DNA of 41,696 nucleotides, from IMG/VR virus record IMGVR_UViG_3300043331_002825, positions 1-41,696 of that record, one strand, 5' to 3'. The position numbers and the translations under genes were made by a program. The notes beneath the pieces are model-generated. The model was not told where the DNA came from, did no database searches, and saw nothing but the letters and a program-made list of their open reading frames with translations. The stretch is from a virus. The first letter of the stretch is position 1, and the number at the start of each line of letters is the position of its first letter. This document shows, one piece after another, positions 14,462 to 22,128 of the stretch.

Positions 14462-14489
14462 AATTTATAACACGTGTTAAAAGACTCGC
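14462..14489 (+). promoter_or_regulatory. Late promoter element, copy 1
   Basis: This 28-bp AT-rich sequence contains the perfect palindrome TAACACGTGTTA (14468-14479) and is repeated exactly at 24247-24274. About 30 bp downstream of the dyad centre lies TAGCAT (14504-14509), a fair -10. Geometry and position before lysis resemble the C-activated lys promoter of Mu. Binding by the activator at 14107 is inferred. Confidence 0.7.
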
Positions 14490-14515
14490 CGCGCCGCGCC
14501 CCCTAGCATGGCGCG

Positions 14516-15058
14516 GTGTTCGACGATCCCGTCCTCGCCCAGGCCAAGGCGGCGGCGCACAGCCTGCCGCCTTTGCTCGTCATCGCCATCATCGAGCAGG
14601 AGTCGGGCGGCAACATCTGGGCGTGGAATCCCGAGCCGGACTACCGCTACCTGTGGGACGTCAAGCGCAACGCGCCGTTCCGCACGCTGACGGCGGAGGA
14701 ACGCACCTCCGAGCGCCCGCCGGCTGACTTCCCCTGCTTCGCGGGCGACCGCGACCAGGAATGGTGGGGCCAGCAGGCGAGCTGGGGCCTGATGCAGGTG
14801 ATGGGCGCGGTCGCGCGCGAGCACGGCTTCCGCGGCGCGTACCTTCCCGAGCTGTGCGACCCGGAGTTGAACCTCGAGTACGGCTGCCGGCACCTGTTCA
14901 GCCTCAAGGGCCGCTACCACGCCGGCCACGGCTGGCCCGGCGTGATCGCGGCGTACAACGCCGGATCGCCGCGCCGCGTCAGCGGCTACGGCAGCGAGTA
15001 CGAAAACCAGCGCTACGTCGATGAAGTGATGGCGCGGCTGGGAGGCGCGACGCTATGA
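14516..15058 (+). CDS. Endolysin, lytic transglycosylase
   Basis: A 180-residue SLT-type lytic transglycosylase that cleaves peptidoglycan for lysis. The ES motif with catalytic Glu is IIEQESGG (E29), followed by WGLMQVM (GLMQ motif, about residues 90-96) and AAYNAGS (about 142-148). There is no signal peptide, so release needs a holin. Start GTG 14516 is taken because it gives the conserved N-terminus; the ATG at 14508 is in another frame. No ribosome binding site is visible, and the predicted transcription start falls at or next to the GTG. ATGA overlap with the next gene. Confidence 0.9.
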   Translation: MFDDPVLAQAKAAAHSLPPLLVIAIIEQESGGNIWAWNPEPDYRYLWDVKRNAPFRTLTAEERTSERPPADFPCFAGDRDQEWWGQQASWGLMQVMGAVAREHGFRGAYLPELCDPELNLEYGCRHLFSLKGRYHAGHGWPGVIAAYNAGSPRRVSGYGSEYENQRYVDEVMARLGGATL

Positions 15059-15411
15059 CAGCTCGCAGTTTGCAGTGGGCAGTTTGCAGCCTCGCGCTCG
15101 CCGGCTGCACTCCACTCAGCACTCAGCACTCAGCCCTCAGCACTGAGCGGGCGGAGCCCGTCGCGGTATTTGCCGAGGGGGGGGGCGTTACCGTTTCGCT
15201 CTATCAGGAGCCGTGCGCGCTCGCCGCCGTCTCGAACCTGCCGTACCGCGCGACCTGGCGCGACGCGGCGGGCAAGACGTTCGAGGGCTGCGCCGCGGTC
15301 CAGCACGGCTCGGTGGTCGTGATGTATTTCGATGACCGCACGGTCGTGACAGTCCCCGTGCGCGCGTTCGGCGCGCCGTCGCCGGCGGGACCGGCCGGCA
15401 TTCGTTTCTGA
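15055..15411 (+). CDS. Lysis-module lipoprotein built over heptamer repeats
   Basis: A 118-residue protein with a short lipoprotein signal ending in LAGC (cysteine at about residue 18). Two heptamer tracts (15065-15092 and 15113-15147) encode part of the signal and the following linker (LSTQHSALST). The mature part has two further cysteines and beta-like segments. Nine G in a row (15177-15185) encode a glycine triplet and are a slippage risk. Its place after the endolysin suggests a spanin-like or export role; no Rz1 homology is claimed. Confidence 0.68.
   Translation: MTARSLQWAVCSLALAGCTPLSTQHSALSTERAEPVAVFAEGGGVTVSLYQEPCALAAVSNLPYRATWRDAAGKTFEGCAAVQHGSVVVMYFDDRTVVTVPVRAFGAPSPAGPAGIRF
15065..15092 (+). 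repeat. Heptamer tract, GCAGTTT family
   Basis: GCAGTTT, GCAGTGG, GCAGTTT, GCAGCCT in 7-bp register, inside the signal-peptide codons of the gene at 15055. Confidence 0.8.
15113..15147 (+). repeat. Heptamer tract, CACTCAG family
   Basis: Three CACTCAG, then CCCTCAG and CACTGAG, five units in 7-bp register, in the codons just after the lipobox of the gene at 15055. Confidence 0.9.
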
Positions 15412-15424
15412 AAGGAGGCATCAC

Positions 15425-15616
15425 ATGGCAAAGCTGCTCGAAGGCAAGAAGACCTACATCGGCATCGCGATCGCGCTCCTGGCCGAGCTCGCGCGGCTGC
15501 TCGACATCGACCTCGGCGATCCCGAGCACATCGTGAACTCCGTCGTCGTCGTGATCGGCGCGGTGGTCGCGATCTACGGGCGCGCGGCCGCCAAACCGAA
15601 AGGAGACGCGCAATGA
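15425..15616 (+). CDS. Holin candidate
   Basis: A 63-residue protein with two hydrophobic segments, about residues 10-26 (TYIGIAIALLAELARLL) and 37-52 (IVNSVVVVIGAVVAIYG), and a charged C-terminus. Size, topology and position between endolysin and a second lipoprotein fit a small holin or a phage membrane protein of the lysis cassette. A good AAAGGAGG lies before the ATG (15410-15417). Its stop overlaps the next start by 4 nt. Confidence 0.68.
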   Translation: MAKLLEGKKTYIGIAIALLAELARLLDIDLGDPEHIVNSVVVVIGAVVAIYGRAAAKPKGDAQ

Positions 15617-15954
15617 GGAAACTGACACTGTGGCTGCTGATCGGGCTCGCGGCCCTGCTCGGCGCATGTGCCACGCTGACCCCGCCGCGGAACGTGGACG
15701 ACAGCATCGCCTACGGCTACGGCCAGCTCGCGGCCGCGCGCGGCACGGCCGCGAAGCTCCTCGACCGCGGCGCGATCACGGCCGCTGACGCGCGCGCGGT
15801 CCAGGAGAAGGCCGATCAGGCGCGCACCGCGCTCGATGCCGCGCGCCGGCTGCGCGGCGCCGGCGACACCGGCGGCGCGCAATCGCAGCTCACGCTCGGG
15901 CTCGACATCCTGCTCGAGCTGGAGACCTACCTCAAGGCACGGGAGGCCCGATGA
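15613..15954 (+). CDS. Lysis-module lipoprotein
   Basis: A 113-residue lipoprotein: signal core LTLWLLIGLAALLGACA with lipobox LGAC (Cys at residue 19). The mature protein is an alanine-rich helix, probably a coiled coil, that could span the periplasm. It may be the outer-membrane partner of a spanin-type system. ATGA overlaps tie it to the holin candidate and to the next gene. Confidence 0.72.
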   Translation: MRKLTLWLLIGLAALLGACATLTPPRNVDDSIAYGYGQLAAARGTAAKLLDRGAITAADARAVQEKADQARTALDAARRLRGAGDTGGAQSQLTLGLDILLELETYLKAREAR

Positions 15955-16178
15955 ACACCGCCACCGCAATCACCGCGCTCGTCAACCTCGCTACTGCCGC
16001 GGTCGAGATCTCGGTCGCCGCGCAGACCGTCGCGCAGCTCATACGGAAAGCGCAGATGGAGGGCCGCGACACCTTCACGGCCGAGGAGTGGAAGGTAATC
16101 GAGAGCCTCGACGACGGCGCACGCGCGCGCCTTGAGGACTCGATCAGGAAGGCCGAAACCGCCGCAGCCGGTGGATGA
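15951..16178 (+). CDS. Small lysis-module protein
   Basis: A 75-residue protein with a mildly hydrophobic alanine/valine-rich N-terminus (ITALVNLATAAVEISVAAQTV) and an acidic helical C-terminus (FTAEEWKVIESLDDGARARLE). Similar small proteins are found beside holins in transposable phages. Membrane association is possible but not certain. Overlaps the next gene by 8 nt if that starts at 16171. Confidence 0.62.
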   Translation: MNTATAITALVNLATAAVEISVAAQTVAQLIRKAQMEGRDTFTAEEWKVIESLDDGARARLEDSIRKAETAAAGG

Positions 16179-16398
16179 AGCCGACCTCGCTCTTGCAACC
16201 GAGGAGCGCAATCTCATGCTGGCGCTGGCCGCGCGCCCACGGACGCCCGCGCACGGCGTCTCGGCCAGCCACTGCGCGGAGTGCGGCGAAGCGATTCCCG
16301 AGGCGCGGCGCGTGGCCGTTCCAGGGTGCGACCGTTGCGCGGAGTGCGCGGGCCTCGCGGAGCGCCGCGAGCTGATCAGGAGAAGGACGGGGAGATGA
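16171..16398 (+). CDS. DksA/TraR-type zinc-finger protein
   Basis: A 75-residue TraR-like protein with the C4 motif CAECGEAIPEARRVAVPG then CDRCAEC. TraR/DksA proteins bind RNA polymerase in the secondary channel and change promoter choice. Such genes are common at this place in Mu-like phages. GTG 16171 gives the usual short acidic N-terminus (DEADLA); an ATG at 16132 would overlap the previous gene by 47 nt. Effect on host transcription is inferred. Confidence 0.85.
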   Translation: MDEADLALATEERNLMLALAARPRTPAHGVSASHCAECGEAIPEARRVAVPGCDRCAECAGLAERRELIRRRTGR

Positions 16399-16401
16399 GG
16401 C

Positions 16402-16429
16402 GAGGGTCGAGGGTCGAGGGTCGAGGGAG
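16402..16429 (+). repeat. Heptamer tract, GAGGGTC family
   Basis: Three perfect GAGGGTC units and GAGGGAG in 7-bp register, in the gap between the zinc-finger gene stop and the GTG at 16436. Confidence 0.9.
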
Positions 16430-16435
16430 GCGCCC

Positions 16436-16768
16436 GTGACGCTGGAGCTGTTCCTGTCGGTGTGCGGCTTCCTCGCGCTGCTCGTGGCCGGCGCCTGGGG
16501 GCTGGGGAAGGTGCTCGTGCGCCAGTTCGACCAGAAGCTCGACGAGCGCTTCAAGGCGCAGGAGAAGCTCCGCCAGGAGGCGCGCATCGAGCACCAGCGG
16601 CGCTTCGAGAAGCTGGAGTCGTTCCAGACCGAGGTCTACCGCGACTACATCCGCCGCGATGACTACGTGCGCGACATCGCGAGCATCAAGGTGATGGTCG
16701 AGAACCTGGCGCTGAACGTGGATCGCAAGCTCACCGAAATATGGCAGGCGATGAGGAACAAGGGATGA
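16436..16768 (+). CDS. Membrane-anchored coiled-coil protein (Mu gp25-like position)
   Basis: A 110-residue protein with one N-terminal membrane helix (LFLSVCGFLALLVAGAWGLG, residues 4-23) and a long charged coiled coil. This plan is that of the small DUF2730-type proteins before the terminase genes of Mu-like phages, whose function is unknown. GTG start, supported by GGAGG at the end of the heptamer tract. ATGA overlap with the next gene. Confidence 0.7.
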   Translation: MTLELFLSVCGFLALLVAGAWGLGKVLVRQFDQKLDERFKAQEKLRQEARIEHQRRFEKLESFQTEVYRDYIRRDDYVRDIASIKVMVENLALNVDRKLTEIWQAMRNKG

Positions 16769-17091
16769 CGCCCAATTTGACGCCCACCCAGATCGCCCGC
16801 GCGCGACGCGGCGCGCTTCGCTGGTTTTTGCTCTCCGCCGCGAATACCGCGCGCCCGGTCGGCATCTACACCGAGGCGCTGCTGCCGATCATCCAGTCGG
16901 TCTATCCCGACGCGACCCATAAGGAGATCCGCACCGAGCTCGACTACCTCGAGGAGCGCGGGCTCATGAAGATCAAGCGCGATCCGACCGACCGCTGGTT
17001 CGTGGATCTCACGCGCGGCGGCGTGGACGTCGTCGAGTACACCGTCGAGTGCGATCCCGGCATCGACCGCCCGAAGCTGACGCAAGCGTGA
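16765..17091 (+). CDS. Winged-helix protein before terminase (Mu gp26-like position)
   Basis: A 108-residue protein with a winged-helix pattern: IYTEALLPIIQSVYPDATHK, then EIRTELDYLEERGLMKIKRD and a wing DRWFVDLTRGGVDVVEY. Genes of this type lie next to the small terminase in many Mu-like phages. The ATG at 16765 is chosen for the 4-nt overlap. Role in packaging control is possible but not shown. Confidence 0.74.
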   Translation: MTPNLTPTQIARARRGALRWFLLSAANTARPVGIYTEALLPIIQSVYPDATHKEIRTELDYLEERGLMKIKRDPTDRWFVDLTRGGVDVVEYTVECDPGIDRPKLTQA

Positions 17092-17095
17092 GCCG

Positions 17096-17617
17096 ATGGG
17101 CCAACGCTCCAGGATCGAGCTGTTGCCCGATGAGGTGCTCGCCGAGCTGAACGAGCGGCTGGTGAAGGGACGCTTCGCCGGGTACGTCGAGCTGGCCGAG
17201 TGGCTGACCGGCAAGGGCTTCGAGATCTCGAAGACCGCGCTCCACCGCTACGGGCAGAAGTTCGAGGACAAGCTCGCGGCGCTGAAGCTCGCGACCGACC
17301 AGGCGCGCGCGGTGGTGGACGCCGCGCCGGACGACGACGGCGCCATGAACGAGGCGCTGATGCGGTTGATCCAGGAGAAGCTGTTCGGAATCCTGCGCGA
17401 CCTCAACATCGACCCGAAGAAGATCAACATCGCGAGCCTGGTGCGGGCGGTCGCCGAGTTCACGCGCGCGAACGTCGCGCACCGGAAATACCGCGCGCAC
17501 GTGCGTGAGAAGGCGACGGCAGCGGCCGCCACCGTGGCCAAGCTCGCGAAGAAGGGCGGGCTGTCGAAAGCGACCGCCGCCGAGATCCGGCGCGAGATCC
17601 TGGGCATCCCTGCCTAG
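17096..17617 (+). CDS. Small terminase subunit, DUF3486 (Mu gp27-like)
   Basis: The 173-residue protein matches DUF3486: start RIELLPDEVLAELNERLVKG, a GYVELAEWLTGKGFEISKTALHRYGQKFE helix-turn-helix and a long helical tail. It should recognise phage DNA and recruit the large subunit to start headful packaging from the phage left end. It starts 4 nt after the previous stop. A decayed heptamer tract follows its stop. Confidence 0.9.
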   Translation: MGQRSRIELLPDEVLAELNERLVKGRFAGYVELAEWLTGKGFEISKTALHRYGQKFEDKLAALKLATDQARAVVDAAPDDDGAMNEALMRLIQEKLFGILRDLNIDPKKINIASLVRAVAEFTRANVAHRKYRAHVREKATAAAATVAKLAKKGGLSKATAAEIRREILGIPA

Positions 17618-17638
17618 TGTTGAGGACTGCGTGCTAAG
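17618..17638 (+). repeat. Decayed heptamer tract, GACTGAG family
   Basis: TGTTGAG, GACTGCG, TGCTAAG directly after the stop of the small terminase gene. Compare TGCTGAG and GACTGAG in the tracts at 19395 and 26873. The rest of the gap to 17785 has a small hairpin (GGGCCGC/GCGGCCC, 17672-17688) and no convincing promoter. Confidence 0.55.
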
Positions 17639-17785
17639 AGCCATGCCGCGCCGCAACAGGGATTCCCGGCTGGGCCGCCACGCGGCCCTGTGCCGCTTTC
17701 GGGGGTATCACCCTACGTCAAAAATCCACCCCGGTATAAGACCCCTTTTAAAAACGCCCGCGTGGGGCGAATCTCGGCGGTTTTC

Positions 17786-19390
17786 GTGAAAAGGACCCCC
17801 TCAAAAGCGCCCCGGCGCCCCCCCCCAGGGGCCGCCGCGCCCGCCAAGACCCCGATCGCGGCTGCCGTCGAGAAGGCGCTCCAGGCGCCGGCGGTGCTGC
17901 TGGCCCATCAGCAGGCGTGGGTCGCCGATCGAGCGGACGTCTCCGTATGGGAGAAGTCGCGCCGCGTTGGCGCCTCCTGGTGTGATGCCTCCGATTCGGT
18001 GCTGGAGGCCGGCTCCGAAGAAGGGCAGGACGTGCTCTATATCGGCTACTCCGAGGACATGACGCGGGAGTACATCGACGACTGCGCGATGTGGGCGCGC
18101 GCCTTCAACAAGGCGGCCGGCGAAGTGCGGGAGACGCTGTTCGAGGACGTCGGCGCGAGCGGCGACATCCGGCACATCAAGGCGTTCCGCATCGACTTCG
18201 CGAGCGGGCACAAGGTCCTGGCGCTCAGCTCGCGGCCGCGCTCGATCCGCGGCAAGCAGGGCAAGGTCACGATCGACGAGGCGGCGTTCCACGACGATCT
18301 CGCCGGGCTCGTCAAGGCCGCGGCGGCGATGCTCATCTGGGGCGGGCGCGTGCGCATCATCAGCTCGCACAACGGCGAGGACAATGCGTTCAACGTCCTG
18401 GTGAAGGAGATCCGCGCCGGGAAGCTCCCCTTCTCGATCCATCGCACGACCTTCGACGACGCGCTCAATGCCGGCCTGTTCGAGCGGGTGAAGCTCATCC
18501 TGGGCGACAAGCTCAAGCAGAAGACGCGCGAGGAATGGCGCGCGGCGATTTACGCGCATTACGGCGACAACGCGGCCGAGGAGCTCGACTGTATCCCGTC
18601 AATGGGCGGCGGCGTGTATATCCCGCGCCCGGTCGTCGAGCGCTGCCAGCGCGGACCGGAGCTCTGCCGCGTGATCCGCTGGTCGAAGCCGGCCGAGTGG
18701 ATGTTCAACGAGCGGCGACTCGAGGAGACGAAGGAGTGGATCGCCGACGTCCTCAAGCCCGCGGTGGACTCGCTGCCCAATGAGCTACGCACCGTAAAGG
18801 GCCGGGACTTCGGGCGCTCGGGCGACCTCTCGGTCGATCGCGTGCTCGCCGATCTCGGCGGTGCGCGCTGGCGCGCCGCGCTCACGCTGGAGCTCCGCGG
18901 CCTACCGTTCGACGTGCAGGAGACGATCGACACCTGGCTGCTCGAGAACCTGCCGCATCTCCATCACGCCAAATACGACGCGCGCGGCAATGGGCAGCAG
19001 CTCGCCGAGGCCGCGCTCCTGAAATACGGCCCGGCGCGCATCGAGTGTGTGATGGCAAGCGCGAAGTGGTACGCGGAGAACTTCCCCCCCTACAAAGGCG
19101 CGCTCGAGGGCCAGAGCTGCGAGCTGCCGCGGGACGAGGACGAGATCGCCGACCACCGCCGCGTGGTGCTCAAAGCGGGCTATCCCACGATGGACGAGGG
19201 GAAAGACAAGGGAGCCGACGGCAAGCAGCGCCACGGCGATCGCGCGGTCGCGTCCGTGCTCGCCTGGGCGGCGACGCGTACCGAGGGGCAGCCGCCAGCC
19301 GGGGAGTCGGTGGAGTCGGCGGCGGACCAGTTTCTGCCGGAAGCGATGGCGAGCCGCCCGCGCGCGACGATGTTCCGGCGCGCGGTCTGA
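17786..19390 (+). CDS. Large terminase subunit (Mu gp28-like)
   Basis: This packaging motor is 534 residues long from GTG 17786. The ATPase has a Walker A-like SRRVGASW (about residues 58-65) and Walker B VTIDEA (D164, E165). The nuclease domain begins with the metal-binding GRDFGRSGD (D341) and includes a later KYDARGNG segment. The start is uncertain: an in-frame GTG at 17690 adds 32 residues, and neither has a good ribosome binding site. Nine C in a row (17818-17826) sit in the first codons, where slippage would break the gene. A heptamer tract separates it from the portal gene. Confidence 0.92.
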   Translation: MKRTPSKAPRRPPPGAAAPAKTPIAAAVEKALQAPAVLLAHQQAWVADRADVSVWEKSRRVGASWCDASDSVLEAGSEEGQDVLYIGYSEDMTREYIDDCAMWARAFNKAAGEVRETLFEDVGASGDIRHIKAFRIDFASGHKVLALSSRPRSIRGKQGKVTIDEAAFHDDLAGLVKAAAAMLIWGGRVRIISSHNGEDNAFNVLVKEIRAGKLPFSIHRTTFDDALNAGLFERVKLILGDKLKQKTREEWRAAIYAHYGDNAAEELDCIPSMGGGVYIPRPVVERCQRGPELCRVIRWSKPAEWMFNERRLEETKEWIADVLKPAVDSLPNELRTVKGRDFGRSGDLSVDRVLADLGGARWRAALTLELRGLPFDVQETIDTWLLENLPHLHHAKYDARGNGQQLAEAALLKYGPARIECVMASAKWYAENFPPYKGALEGQSCELPRDEDEIADHRRVVLKAGYPTMDEGKDKGADGKQRHGDRAVASVLAWAATRTEGQPPAGESVESAADQFLPEAMASRPRATMFRRAV

Positions 19391-19394
19391 GAGT

Positions 19395-19415
19395 AACCGA
19401 GGACTGAGTGCTGAG
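19395..19415 (+). repeat. Heptamer tract, GACTGAG/TGCTGAG family
   Basis: AACCGAG, GACTGAG, TGCTGAG in 7-bp register, filling most of the 31-bp gap between large terminase and portal genes. Confidence 0.8.
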
Positions 19416-19421
19416 GGCGAT

Positions 19422-21146
19422 ATGAAGATCTGGGAGGACTTCTTCGGCTCGACGTGGTTCGAGGGCGCGGCCGCCCCCGCGCCGCTGCGCGAAGCCTACG
19501 GCTACGGCGGCACGATCGACCCGGACGAGGACCAGTGGCGCAGGCTCACCGGCGACGCGCAGCGCGATCTCACGCCGATGACGCAGAGCCGGATGCAGAA
19601 GATCGCGCACTTCCTGTGGGAATCGAATCTCCTGGGGAACCGCATCATCGAGCTGCCGGTCGCCTACATCCTGGCCGAGGGCGTCGCGCTCACGGTGAAG
19701 GACCCCGAGAACCAGAAGGTCCTCGACCGCTTCTGGCGCGACCCGATCAACGACATGGACTTGAAGCTCCCGAAGAAGGTGCGCGAGCTGGGCGTGTTCG
19801 GCGAGCAGTGCTATCCGGCGTTCGTGAACGAGATCGACGGCCACGTGCGGCTCGGCTATCTCGACCCGGCGCTGATCGAGACCGTCGTTACCGACCCGGA
19901 CAACCGCGAGCAGCCGATCGGGATCGTCACCACCAAGGACCGGAAGGGCACGGCGCGCCGCTACAAGGTGATCATCAACGGGCCGGAGGAGGTTTTCGCC
20001 AAGCGCACGCGCGCGATTCGCGAGAGCTTTCCCGACGGCGAGGCGTTCTACTTCCGCATCAACGATCTCTCGTCCGGCACGCGCGGCCGCTCCGATCTGC
20101 TCGCCCAGGCCGACTGGCTCGACGCCTACGACCAGTTCCTGTTCGGCGAGCTGGAGCGCGCCGGGGCGCTCCGGGCGTTCATGTGGGATGTCACGCTCAA
20201 GAACGCGACGGCCGACCAGGTGAAGGCCCGCGCGAAGGAGATCACCGCGCCGAAGTCGGGGAGCGTGCGCGTGCACAACGACTCCGAGGAGTGGAGCGCG
20301 GAGGCGCCGGACCTCAAGTCGGTCGACACCGCCCAGGGAGCGCGGCTCTTCCGCAACCACGTGCTGGGCGGCGCGACGCTGCCCGAGCACTGGTTTGGCG
20401 GCGGCGGGGACGTCAACCGCGCGACCGGCGAGTCGATGGGCGAGCCCACCTTCAAGGTGCTTTCGATGCGGCAGCGCTTCGTGAAGCACATGCTCGAATC
20501 GATCGGCCGCTACGTGCTGATGCAGGCGTCCGACTCCGCCGAGATCGACTGGTCCGACGAGAAGTTCGCGGTCGAGGCGGTGATGCCGGAGCTCACCTCG
20601 ACCGACACCACCAAGTACGCCAGCGCGCTGCAGCAGATCGTCGTCGCCTGCGCGGTCGCGATCGAGAAGGGCCTGCTCACCGAGTTGACGGCGGTGAAGA
20701 TCGTGAACGCGATCGCCGGCCGGCTCGGCGTGGAGTTCGACGCGGACGCGGAGCTGAAGGCCGCGCGGGAGGAGATGACCAAGCGCGAGGCCACGCGTGC
20801 CGAGCGGGACAGCTTCACCGAGCCCGACGGGGCCGCCGGCGCCGGCGCGCTGATGCAGGAGGCGCGGGACATCCTCGAGGAGATGGAGCAGCGGCGCACC
20901 GCGGCGCTCGAGGAAATGCGCCGGCTCGTCGAAAGTGCGCGCCCCGCGGGCAACGCGCCGGCGGGCAGTGTCGAGCTGAAGGTGAACGACGGCGTCGAGC
21001 GGCTGGTCGAGGCCCAGGCCGCCGGGATGCGGGAGCTGGGCGAGCGCTTCGCGGATCTGCTGGCTCGGCTCGCCCGCCCGCGCTCCCGGACCATCACGCT
21101 CCCCGACGGCCGGAAGTTCGAACTCAATGAAGAGGACAGGCCATGA
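19422..21146 (+). CDS. Portal protein
   Basis: A 574-residue portal that forms the dodecameric DNA gate at the capsid vertex. Evidence is its place right after the large terminase, its size, and portal-like features: LLGNRIIELPVAYILAEGVAL near residue 68, then a beta-rich wing and LSSGTRGRSDLL, and the stem region with HWFGGGGDVNRATGESM. The last 130 residues are coiled-coil, partly repeat-like. It fills the place of Mu gp29, but the sequence need not be a close relative. ATGA overlap with the next gene. Confidence 0.88.
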   Translation: MKIWEDFFGSTWFEGAAAPAPLREAYGYGGTIDPDEDQWRRLTGDAQRDLTPMTQSRMQKIAHFLWESNLLGNRIIELPVAYILAEGVALTVKDPENQKVLDRFWRDPINDMDLKLPKKVRELGVFGEQCYPAFVNEIDGHVRLGYLDPALIETVVTDPDNREQPIGIVTTKDRKGTARRYKVIINGPEEVFAKRTRAIRESFPDGEAFYFRINDLSSGTRGRSDLLAQADWLDAYDQFLFGELERAGALRAFMWDVTLKNATADQVKARAKEITAPKSGSVRVHNDSEEWSAEAPDLKSVDTAQGARLFRNHVLGGATLPEHWFGGGGDVNRATGESMGEPTFKVLSMRQRFVKHMLESIGRYVLMQASDSAEIDWSDEKFAVEAVMPELTSTDTTKYASALQQIVVACAVAIEKGLLTELTAVKIVNAIAGRLGVEFDADAELKAAREEMTKREATRAERDSFTEPDGAAGAGALMQEARDILEEMEQRRTAALEEMRRLVESARPAGNAPAGSVELKVNDGVERLVEAQAAGMRELGERFADLLARLARPRSRTITLPDGRKFELNEEDRP

Positions 21147-22114
21147 AAAAGCAACCCCGCAAGGTCGCACTGATCGACGTCCGCGACTACCCGCGCGCTG
21201 ACTACAGCGCCTACCATCAAATCACGGTGACCGAGCCGCCGGCCGGCGAGACCGAATGGCACTGGCGCGCGAAGCTGCTCTCCTACCAGCCGATCGGCTA
21301 CGAGTGGAAGGGCAAGGTCCGCAAGAGCCGGCCCGCGGACGTGCCGGCTCCGGTCTATCCGTCCGATGCGCACCTCAAGCGCCAGGCGGAATACCTCAAG
21401 CTCGCGCCGGCCGAGCAGGCGGCCGAGCGCGCCAGGCAGGAGGAATTCCGCGCGCAGTGCGCCGCGATCTACGAGGCGAGCCCGAAGCCGGTGCACCTCA
21501 TCGAAGAGGTGGTCGGCGTCGCCCCCGACAAGGACGCCGCGGACACTGCCGCGCAGGAATGGGTGCGCGCGAAGATGAAGGGACAGCGCAAGGTGAAGCC
21601 CGCGAGCATCCACGGCTACGCGATCCCGCTGCCGCTCGACCCGCTGGGCGCGGCCGTCCACGATCTCTTCGACGCGCTGCGCTACCGCTGGAGGCGACAC
21701 GTCCGGCCACTCCTCATGGCGCTCGGCTTCTCCGCCACGCTGCGCAACAACCGCAGCGCGGAGATACTGGCGTTGCTCGACGCCGGAGCGGGTGCCAGCC
21801 TGATGCGCGTCTACGACGGCTCGCGCCCCGCGACCTGCGGCACCGTGACGACGCTGCTCGCGGAGCTCACCCACAGCGACCCGGCGGGCACGCAGGCGAG
21901 CCAGGCGCTCACCTTCTCCGCGATCACGGCGGACGCCAGCGCGAACGCCGCCGGAACGATGACGTGGTACCGCGATGTGGATTCCACCGGAACCTGCGTG
22001 GTCGATGGCAGCGTCGGCACTTCGGGGTCTGACTTCAACGTGAACAGCACGTCGGTCTCGGTGGGCCAGGAAGTCTCCTGCTCGAGCAAGGTTTATACCG
22101 AGGGCAACGCCTGA
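21143..22114 (+). CDS. Fusion: unknown head protein plus phage structural beta domain
   Basis: The 323-residue product has two unlike parts. Residues 1-191 are charged and helical with an acidic/basic mix and no known family. From M192 the sequence (MALGFSATLRNNRS, then IYD-type strand, TLLAELTHSDP, TFSAITADASANAAGTMTWYR, VGTSGSDFNVNS) matches a virion protein that is usually free-standing at about 120 residues and starts with just this methionine. The ATG at 21716 could also be used as an internal start, although the GGAGG at 21691 is far away. Head decoration or joining role is inferred. Confidence 0.72.
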   Translation: MKKQPRKVALIDVRDYPRADYSAYHQITVTEPPAGETEWHWRAKLLSYQPIGYEWKGKVRKSRPADVPAPVYPSDAHLKRQAEYLKLAPAEQAAERARQEEFRAQCAAIYEASPKPVHLIEEVVGVAPDKDAADTAAQEWVRAKMKGQRKVKPASIHGYAIPLPLDPLGAAVHDLFDALRYRWRRHVRPLLMALGFSATLRNNRSAEILALLDAGAGASLMRVYDGSRPATCGTVTTLLAELTHSDPAGTQASQALTFSAITADASANAAGTMTWYRDVDSTGTCVVDGSVGTSGSDFNVNSTSVSVGQEVSCSSKVYTEGNA

Positions 22115-22128
22115 CGTAGCCTGAGCTT

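Noticed and set aside
14508-14690. A 60-codon frame starting at ATG 14508
   Set aside because: It is an out-of-frame shadow of the endolysin gene, whose frame carries the ES, GLMQ and AYNAG motifs.
16132-16170. ATG 16132 as the start of the DksA/TraR-like gene
   Set aside because: It would overlap the previous gene by 47 nt and adds residues not typical of the family; GTG 16171 fits better.
17735-17740. TATAAG as a -10 for a terminase promoter
   Set aside because: No acceptable -35 lies 16-18 bp upstream, and the region has no other promoter mark.
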